Positions 58,424 to 64,000 of a stretch of DNA of 64,000 nt are shown in pieces. The stretch comes from an uncultured Lachnospiraceae bacterium (GTDB lineage: Bacteria > Bacillota > Clostridia > Lachnospirales > Lachnospiraceae): the NCBI GenBank assembly GCA_910577955.1, contig CAJTNC010000005.1, positions 1 to 64,000 of the forward strand, written 5' to 3'. The position numbers and the translations under genes are program-made. Every line of letters begins with the position of its first letter. Position 1 is the first letter of the stretch. The notes under the pieces are model-generated. The model was not told the origin of the DNA. It ran no database searches and saw nothing but the letters and a program-made list of their open reading frames with translations.

Positions 58424-59611
58424 TTATTTTTTTGTGAGGAACGTCGGAATATTGAGGGACTGTTCCTTCACGGAACTTCTAATATCCGTCGGTTTCACGC
58501 CCGCCCCCGGAACAGGCCGGTTCACCGGCTTTACGGTGGGTGTCACAGGCATCGGCTTCTGGCTTGGACGTCCGGCTCCGGACTGTAAGCCCATATTCTG
58601 CAGCGAAGTCGGTGTGATGAGCGACGACTTATGGGAAAAGCTCCCCAGTCTGTTCTGGGGCACATCCTCAAGCCCTGTGGCGATCACTGTGATCTTACAG
58701 TAATCCGCCTGAGCAGCATCGTACATAGCGCCGAAGATGATATTGACCTCCTCGCCCACCAGTTCCTGCACATAGCACGCCGCCTCGTTTGCATCCGCCA
58801 GCGTAATATCTCCGGATACATTGATGATGACATCCGATGCGCCTGTGATCGTCGTCTCGAGAAGCGGGGATTCCACGGACATCTTCACTGCTTCCGCCGC
58901 CTTATCGTCGCCCTTACCCTCTCCGATACCGATGTGTGCGATGCCTTTTTCCTTCATGACAGTCTGCACATCCGCAAAGTCAAGATTGATGACGGAAGGT
59001 ACGTTGATCAAATCCGTGATACCTTTCACAGACTGCTGCAGCACTTCGTCCGCTTTCTTCAAAGCGTCCGGCATCGTCGTGCGCTTGTCCACGATCTCTA
59101 ACAATTTATCGTTGGGAATGACGATCAAGGTATCCACCTGTTCTTTGATCTTCTCGATTCCCTGCAGGGCATTGGTCATGCGGACCCTCGCTTCAAAACG
59201 AAAAGGTTTCGTCACAACACCGACAGTCAGAATGCCCATCTCCTTCGCAAGCTTTGCCACCACCGGCGCTGCGCCGGTTCCGGTACCGCCGCCCATGCCG
59301 CAGGTGACAAATACCATATCCGCTCCCTTGATAGCCGAAGAAATCTCCTCCGCACTCTCCTCCGCAGCTTTTTCGCCGATCTCCGGTCTTGCGCCTGCGC
59401 CCAATCCTTTCGTCAGCTTCTCGCCGATCTGAATCAGCTTTGGAGCTTTACAAAGCTGAAGCGCCTGCTTATCCGTATTGACACCGATGAAATCCACACC
59501 GGTAATATTTTCTTCTATCATTCTATTTACAGCATTGTTGCCTGCACCACCTACACCGACTACGATGATTTTAGCGGCGGACTCGGCATCGCTTGTCCTA
59601 ATTTCTAACAC
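58424..59611 (-). CDS. ftsZ: Cell division protein FtsZ
   Basis: The 395-residue tubulin-like GTPase forms the division ring. The nucleotide-binding motif GGGTGTGAAPV is near residue 108, GVGGAGNNAVNRM near 20, and the T7 loop NLDFADVQTVM near 208. A variable linker leads to the C-terminal peptide LNIPTFLTKK, which binds FtsA or SepF in relatives. The start is GTG at 59611 with AGGAGG eight bases upstream. It has its own promoter and terminator. Confidence 0.97.
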   Translation of the reverse strand: MLEIRTSDAESAAKIIVVGVGGAGNNAVNRMIEENITGVDFIGVNTDKQALQLCKAPKLIQIGEKLTKGLGAGARPEIGEKAAEESAEEISSAIKGADMVFVTCGMGGGTGTGAAPVVAKLAKEMGILTVGVVTKPFRFEARVRMTNALQGIEKIKEQVDTLIVIPNDKLLEIVDKRTTMPDALKKADEVLQQSVKGITDLINVPSVINLDFADVQTVMKEKGIAHIGIGEGKGDDKAAEAVKMSVESPLLETTITGASDVIINVSGDITLADANEAACYVQELVGEEVNIIFGAMYDAAQADYCKITVIATGLEDVPQNRLGSFSHKSSLITPTSLQNMGLQSGAGRPSQKPMPVTPTVKPVNRPVPGAGVKPTDIRSSVKEQSLNIPTFLTKK

Positions 59612-59656
59612 AGGTACTTCCTCCTTGCTTTTCGCATAACTTCCCTTATCTTATCT

Positions 59657-59685
59657 ATCATATAATGTAATTTGCAATTTATCAA
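59657..59685 (-). promoter_or_regulatory. Sigma-A type promoter for ftsZ
   Basis: Minus-strand TTGATA (59680-59685), 17-base spacer, TATGAT (59657-59662), about 45 bases before the ftsZ start. Confidence 0.7.
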
Positions 59686-59716
59686 CAACTTTTTTTGAAA
59701 GAAATTGAATTTCGTA

Positions 59717-60496
59717 TCACTTTTTATCTTCTTGGAAGGGTATGACTCTGGCCTCACCCGTAAAATTTTCCATCTGGAGCACTCCCTTTTTCCCTGAAAG
59801 CTCCGGCAGGATACTTTTCAGTCTGGAAAATTTCTCATCAATATTGCTGTTATCCCCGATCTGTACCCTCACTTCCTCAAAGTACAGCGTCACTTTGTAC
59901 TCTTTGTCAAAAAACAGCCTGTCCGCTCTCAGTTCATACTTGTCCAGAGACTGCGTGATGTCCAATATCCTCGCAAAAACCTGTTCGTTTTCCACCGGCA
60001 GTTTTTCGTACATCACCACATGATCGAACTTTAGCCCTGTCACCTCCGGCACTCCCTCTGTCCTCTGCATGGAACTCTCCACGATGGTCCCGTCCCTGTC
60101 AAAATACATGTACCTGCCCAGATAAGTGACATACCCTGCGAAAGACTTCTCATACACCCGAATGCTCACGGTGTCCGGCGCCACGATATCCACCTCTATC
60201 GCGGACACAAAAGGAATATCCTCGATCTCCTGATCATGGTACTTGAAATTCAGATAGATCGAATTATGCCCCAGACGCCCCGTCATGATCCTTTCTGCAA
60301 TCTCCTCATCCGTATAGTGAATATTCCCCTCCACATAAACCGTATTTACCGTATAGGTCGTCACAACATAATAGGAACCGCCCAGAATCAGGATAAGCAA
60401 CAGGAAGGCTACCGCTATCCCTATCTTCAGTCCAAGATGTCTGTTCTTATAAACCGTTTTTTCAGTTTCCTCTTTCCACACCGCCTGCTTACTCAT
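59717..60496 (-). CDS. ftsQ: Cell division protein FtsQ/DivIB
   Basis: The 259-residue protein has a short basic cytoplasmic tail, a membrane segment at about residues 22-45 (IGIAVAFLLLILILGGSYYVV), and a POTRA domain (YTVNTVYVEGNIHYTDEEIAERIM) followed by the FtsQ/DivIB beta domain (DTVSIRVYEKSFAGYVTYLGRYMYFDRDG). The start at 60496 forms an ATGA overlap with ftsW; the 78 residues upstream in frame are antisense-like and discounted. It probably belongs to the mraY-murD-ftsW transcript. Confidence 0.93.
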   Translation of the reverse strand: MSKQAVWKEETEKTVYKNRHLGLKIGIAVAFLLLILILGGSYYVVTTYTVNTVYVEGNIHYTDEEIAERIMTGRLGHNSIYLNFKYHDQEIEDIPFVSAIEVDIVAPDTVSIRVYEKSFAGYVTYLGRYMYFDRDGTIVESSMQRTEGVPEVTGLKFDHVVMYEKLPVENEQVFARILDITQSLDKYELRADRLFFDKEYKVTLYFEEVRVQIGDNSNIDEKFSRLKSILPELSGKKGVLQMENFTGEARVIPFQEDKK

Positions 60497-61677
60497 AAAT
60501 CTTTCAACCTGATACTTCTGCCGACATTCAGCACAATGCCGATCTCTATCAACAGGAACATGACCGAGGAGCCCCCGTAACTGATAAAGGGCAGCGAAAT
60601 ACCGGTATTGGGGATCACCTTCGTACAGACCGCAATATTTAGGATCACCTGTATGGCCAGATGCCCCATGACCCCCACCACTAACAGTGCGCCAAACAAA
60701 TCCGGCGCATTGTTGGCAATGATCATGCACCGCCAGATCAAGAGCATAAACAGTAAGATCAGTGCCACTGCTCCAAACAGCCCCAGTTCCTCACAGATGA
60801 TAGAAAAAATCATATCGTTCTGCGCCTCCGGCAAAAAACCTAACTTCTGAACACTCTCTCCAAGTCCTTTCCCGAAAATACCGCCGGAACCAATGGCATA
60901 AAGAGCCTGCAGCGTCTGGAAGCCCTTATCATCCGCATAAGCTTCCGGATCCAACCACGCCAAAATACGCAGTCCCCTGAAATTCAGGTTCTCCGTCATA
61001 TCCTGTGAGTTCGCCATCTGAACAATGGCAAAAACGATCAACGCCGCGGCTGCGCACCCCAAAACCGCCATAATGACAAACCGCTTATAATCCGGACTCG
61101 CCACAAAGATCATCAGCATGGCGATTCCCAGTATGATGATCGCGGAGCTCATATTCTGTGTGATCTTCCAGACCATAACGCCGATGATCCCCGGCGGTAT
61201 CATCAGAATGATCAACCCCTTCATAGTCCGGATCTGCTTACCCATCTTGCAGACAAGATAGGCTAAGAAGATGACCATGCCGAGCTTTGCAACCTCCGCA
61301 GGCTGCAGGGAAAATCCGAGAACTTTGATCCATCTTCTCGCGCCGTGGGAGGAATACCCCAGAGGTGTCAGTACAAGCGGGATCATAGCCGCCGAAACGA
61401 CATAGGCCGGCAGCGCTAACTTCTCCCAGAAGTGATAAGGGATATGGGATACCACCACCATCGCCACAATGCCGAGAAGCGCCGCCGTCAACTGCTTTTT
61501 CAGGAAATAAGCGCTGTCGTTATAGTCAAGATTCGCCTTATAGGAACTGCTGGAATAAATCATCATCAAACCGAATCCCAGCAGAAACAGCACCGTAAAC
61601 AACAGGCTGTAATCAAAATATGTTTCGTTATTCGATTGTCCTCTGCCCCCCTGTATCGTTCTGAATCTGGCTGCCAT
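60493..61677 (-). CDS. ftsW: SEDS family peptidoglycan glycosyltransferase FtsW
   Basis: The 394-residue membrane protein has about ten membrane segments and SEDS signatures: YSSSSYKANLDYNDSAYFLKKQ, GARRWIKVLGFSLQPAEVAKLGMV (catalytic-region motif), AQNDMIFSIICEELGLFGAV and the terminal NTGISLPFISYGGSSVMFLL. It polymerises lipid II with a partner penicillin-binding protein. SpoVE is very similar; position between murD and ftsQ favours FtsW. It lies seven bases after murD. Confidence 0.94.
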   Translation of the reverse strand: MAARFRTIQGGRGQSNNETYFDYSLLFTVLFLLGFGLMMIYSSSSYKANLDYNDSAYFLKKQLTAALLGIVAMVVVSHIPYHFWEKLALPAYVVSAAMIPLVLTPLGYSSHGARRWIKVLGFSLQPAEVAKLGMVIFLAYLVCKMGKQIRTMKGLIILMIPPGIIGVMVWKITQNMSSAIIILGIAMLMIFVASPDYKRFVIMAVLGCAAAALIVFAIVQMANSQDMTENLNFRGLRILAWLDPEAYADDKGFQTLQALYAIGSGGIFGKGLGESVQKLGFLPEAQNDMIFSIICEELGLFGAVALILLFMLLIWRCMIIANNAPDLFGALLVVGVMGHLAIQVILNIAVCTKVIPNTGISLPFISYGGSSVMFLLIEIGIVLNVGRSIRLKDL

Positions 61678-61684
61678 CTATAAT

Positions 61685-63082
61685 CTACATCCTCTCTCTT
61701 TCCCGATAGACAAGTTCCTTAAACAATCTGCCCCGTTCCTCATAGTTTGAAAACATCCCCCAGCTCGCGCAGGCCGGCGACAAAAGTACCGCATCTCCCC
61801 CCACCGCATTCTGTACACAGATCCCGAAAGCTTCCTCGAAAGTATCCGCAAAAACAATATCTCTAAACCCATGGGATTCCGCGCAGGCCGCAATCTTTTT
61901 TTTCGTCTGTCCGATCAGCACAAGCAGCTTCACTTTATTTAAAAAAGCCTCCACCCACTGATCATAGTCACTCTCCTTATCATAACCGCCGCCGATCAAA
62001 ATGGTAGGTCTTTCCATCGCGCTGATAGCCTGAATCGCCGCGTCCGGATTTGTCCCTTTGGAGTCATTGTAATAGGCCACGCCTCTCACTTCCTCCACAA
62101 ACTCGATCCGGTGTTCCACCGCCCGGAAGTTCTTTATCACATCCAGATATTCCTCTTTGGGAACCCCCATCGCCTCCGATGCCAGAATGGCCGCCATCAC
62201 ATTTTCCACATTGCATAGGCCAACCAGCCGCATCTCTCTGATATTCATGAGAGACTCGCTCTTCCCTCCCTGCGACATAAAAATCTCTTCCCCTCTCAGG
62301 AAAACGCCCTCTCTCAGTTCTTCCCGCACAGAGAACCAGAGAACTTTCGCCGGACAGGCTTCCCCAAGTTTTCTCGTATCCTTATTGTCATAATTCAAAA
62401 TACAAAAATCATTGTTATTTTGATTTTTCGTGATATTGTTTTTTGCCGCTATGTAATTCTCCATCGTATGATGACGGTTTAAATGATCCGGCGTGATATT
62501 CAGGATGGCTGAAACTCTCGGATGAAAACTTTCGATAGTCTCCAACTGGAAGCTGCTGATTTCCCCCACCGTGACCGACTGCTCTGTCGTTTTTCCCGCT
62601 ATATCCGCATAGGGATACCCGATGTTTCCCATCACAAAGGAAGTCTCGAAATGCCGCTTCATGATCTCGCCGAGCAGCGTGGTCGTAGTCGTTTTGCCGT
62701 TTGTCCCGGTGATGGCTACGACCTGCCCCCTCTCTTTCTGATAAGCTAACTCGATCTCCCCCCAGACGGGAATCCCCCTTTTTTGAAACTCTTCCACGAG
62801 GGGCGAATCCACAGGCACTCCGGGACTGACCACCAGAAGTTTTGCCTGTTCTTTTATCTCCTCAGGCAGCTTTCCCAGAACGATCTTTGCCGATACGGCT
62901 CCTATCGTCACACCCGTCTCTTCCATTTTTACCGCGAGACTCTCCCGCACAGTCTTCTCTGTCAGCTTTTCACTTTCATCAAACAGGACAGGATATGCCC
63001 CCTCCCGCAATAAAAACGCGGCGGCACCGATACCGCTTTTGCCGCAGCCTATGATCAACACGTTTTTTCCAGCCAGCTCCAT
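61685..63082 (-). CDS. murD: UDP-N-acetylmuramoylalanine--D-glutamate ligase
   Basis: The 465-residue ligase adds D-glutamate to the peptidoglycan precursor. Features are IIGCGKSGIGAAAFLL near the start, the ATP loop GTNGKTTTTTLLGE, LNITPDHLNRHHTMENYIAAK, and VEHRIEFVEEVRGVAYYNDSKGTNPDAA. The ATG at 63082 has GAGAGGAAA nine to ten bases upstream. The in-frame extension to 63127 reads into the target duplication of repeat copy D and is discounted. Confidence 0.97.
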   Translation of the reverse strand: MELAGKNVLIIGCGKSGIGAAAFLLREGAYPVLFDESEKLTEKTVRESLAVKMEETGVTIGAVSAKIVLGKLPEEIKEQAKLLVVSPGVPVDSPLVEEFQKRGIPVWGEIELAYQKERGQVVAITGTNGKTTTTTLLGEIMKRHFETSFVMGNIGYPYADIAGKTTEQSVTVGEISSFQLETIESFHPRVSAILNITPDHLNRHHTMENYIAAKNNITKNQNNNDFCILNYDNKDTRKLGEACPAKVLWFSVREELREGVFLRGEEIFMSQGGKSESLMNIREMRLVGLCNVENVMAAILASEAMGVPKEEYLDVIKNFRAVEHRIEFVEEVRGVAYYNDSKGTNPDAAIQAISAMERPTILIGGGYDKESDYDQWVEAFLNKVKLLVLIGQTKKKIAACAESHGFRDIVFADTFEEAFGICVQNAVGGDAVLLSPACASWGMFSNYEERGRLFKELVYRERERM

Positions 63083-63112
63083 GATGTTTTTCCTCTCTAT
63101 AACTAAATTCCG

Positions 63113-63334
63113 ACTAGGCAATTGCAAAACCCTGCTTTCTGCCGTATTGCCTGTATAAAATTTTCAATCCAACGCAGGCACGCTTTCGCTGCGGCTCAAC
63201 CGTAGCGGTAGTAAGCTCATGTGAAATTTATAAAATTTCACATTTGCTAACTGCCGACGGTCTCGCAGCGCCTGCTTATGGATAGATAAATTTTATACAT
63301 CTAAACAACAGAATCAATGCGTTTCGCAAACGCC
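63113..63334 (+). repeat. Palindromic element, copy D, between mraY and murD
   Basis: About 222 bp. Terminal blocks GGCAATTGCAAAACCC (left) and GCGTTTCGCAAACGCC (right) are imperfect inverted repeats. Inner arms include GCAGGC/GCCTGC, GCTGCGG/CCGTAGC and a perfect apex stem ATGTGAAATTT (63219-63229) with AAATTTCACAT (63233-63243). The 13 bp TAACTAAATTCCG flanks the element exactly (63100-63112 and 63335-63347); the right copy includes the mraY stop codon. No open reading frame of note lies inside. Confidence 0.85.
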
Positions 63335-63337
63335 TAA

Positions 63338-64000
63338 CTAAATTCCGGCGTAAGCGACGAGACACAATATTGCCGTGACGATGGAGAACACAGCCACCAC
63401 TCTCGTCTCCGACCAACCGCACAATTCAAAGTGATGGTGGATCGGCGCCATCTTGAAAATCCTCTTTCCGCCTGTCGCTTTAAAATAGCTGACCTGAATA
63501 ATATCAGACATTACTTCCGCCAGATAGATAAACCCTACGATCGGAATAAATAACGGCATTTGCAGCATATAGGCTGTAGCCGCCACAAAACCGCCAAGCG
63601 CCAGAGAACCCGTATCCCCCATGAATACGCTTGCCGGATAGACATTGAACAGCAAAAAGCCAAGCAGCGCCCCCACCACCGCACAGGTGATCGGCTCAAT
63701 GCCGCTGCCGGTTCCGATCGCTACCACCGTAAAAAACGTAGCGACAATGACCGTCACCGAGGAGGCCAGACCGTCCAGTCCGTCCGTAAAATTCGTCCCG
63801 TTGGCAGTACCTATCACAATAAAAAACAAAACAGGGATATTGAATACGCCAAAATCCAGATACTGCCCGGACAGAAAAGGAATTTTCATTGCCATCTGGA
63901 CATCCGTATAGTTTGTGAGATAATAGGCGAAGATTCCCGTCACAATGAACTGTCCCGCCATCTTCTGCCACGCTCTTAGCCCCAGCGAACGCTTCAGTAC
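63338..64000 (-). CDS. mraY: Phospho-N-acetylmuramoyl-pentapeptide transferase (partial)
   Basis: The C-terminal 220 residues are present; the frame stays open to the window end, so the N-terminus lies outside. This membrane enzyme makes lipid I. The catalytic Asp region TNFTDGLDGLASSV is seen, as are NVYPASVFMGDTGSLALGGF and the terminal QVSYFKATGGKRIFKMAPIHHHFELCGWSETRVV motif with the HHH cluster. The stop codon lies in the target duplication of copy D. Confidence 0.96.
   Translation of the reverse strand, partial: VLKRSLGLRAWQKMAGQFIVTGIFAYYLTNYTDVQMAMKIPFLSGQYLDFGVFNIPVLFFIVIGTANGTNFTDGLDGLASSVTVIVATFFTVVAIGTGSGIEPITCAVVGALLGFLLFNVYPASVFMGDTGSLALGGFVAATAYMLQMPLFIPIVGFIYLAEVMSDIIQVSYFKATGGKRIFKMAPIHHHFELCGWSETRVVAVFSIVTAILCLVAYAGI

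Noticed and set aside
59717..60730. Longer ftsQ starting at 60730.
   Set aside because: The extra 78 residues overlap ftsW and look non-protein-like (His, Cys, Gly rich); the ATGA junction at 60496 is better.
63113..63334. CRISPR or integron-type repeat explanation for the palindromic elements.
   Set aside because: Copies are dispersed, not arrayed with spacers, and there is no cas or integrase gene in the window. Flanking duplications fit transposition better.

Overview
The window looks like a chromosomal segment of an endospore-forming Clostridia species, most likely of the family Lachnospiraceae. The reasons are a complete spoIIIA operon, spoIIGA-sigE next to sigG, a division/cell-wall cluster ending in ftsZ, a DUF5688-type protein that I associate with that family, and strong AGGAGG-type ribosome binding sites. 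GC content is moderate by eye. Almost every gene is on the minus strand; the exceptions are a lone capA-like gene (25.7-26.8 kb), a DUF975/two-component operon (52.7-55.4 kb) and sigG (55.9-56.7 kb).

Layout, low to high coordinate. 0-2.5 kb: asp23-nusB-xseA-xseB. 2.5-5.6 kb: prfC and a transglutaminase-like lipoprotein. 5.7-11.2 kb: spoIIIAA to AH, the mother-cell half of the feeding-tube channel. 11.4-15.7 kb: sbcD-sbcC nuclease. 15.8-18.4 kb: a large hybrid sensor kinase. 18.5-20.9 kb: a FeoA-FeoB fusion iron transporter. 20.9-23.2 kb: a CheY-like regulator with a membrane protein of unknown function. 23.3-25.5 kb: hydrolase, yaaA, bcp. 26.8-31.8 kb: FMN-binding lipoprotein, chemoreceptor, glutamine synthetase, metA. 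31.8-35.1 kb: ligA, a pseudouridine synthase, a YdeI-like protein. 35.1-40.1 kb: two potassium systems side by side (KtrAB-like and TrkAH-like). 40.2-41.6 kb: gdhA. 41.7-46.4 kb: small proteins of unknown function, an oxidoreductase, an SH3 protein, tRNA-Arg(CCG), a DUF5688 protein. 46.5-50.1 kb: efp, aroQ, aroK, aroE, yqeG, nrdR. 50.6-52.5 kb: a membrane glycosyltransferase. 52.7-55.4 kb: DUF975, response regulator, kinase. 55.4-64 kb: ylmC-like, sigG, sigE, spoIIGA, ftsZ, divIB, ftsW, murD and a partial mraY.

The sporulation parts fit together: SpoIIGA processes pro-SigE, SigE in related species drives spoIIIA, the SpoIIIA channel with SpoIIQ supports SigG activity, and sigG lies beside sigE. 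The ftsZ-spoIIGA-sigE-sigG block joins division and sporulation control.

The most unusual feature is a family of roughly 210-225 bp imperfect palindromic elements, seen in five places: window start (cut), two copies head to head at 50.2-50.6 kb, one between mraY and murD, and an 80 bp internally deleted copy at 42.2 kb. Three are bounded by perfect direct repeats of 13, 10 and 9 bp, as expected of target-site duplications. The apex differs in sequence between copies while still pairing in three of the four long ones. It looks like a non-autonomous, structure-constrained mobile repeat that tends to land at the ends of genes.
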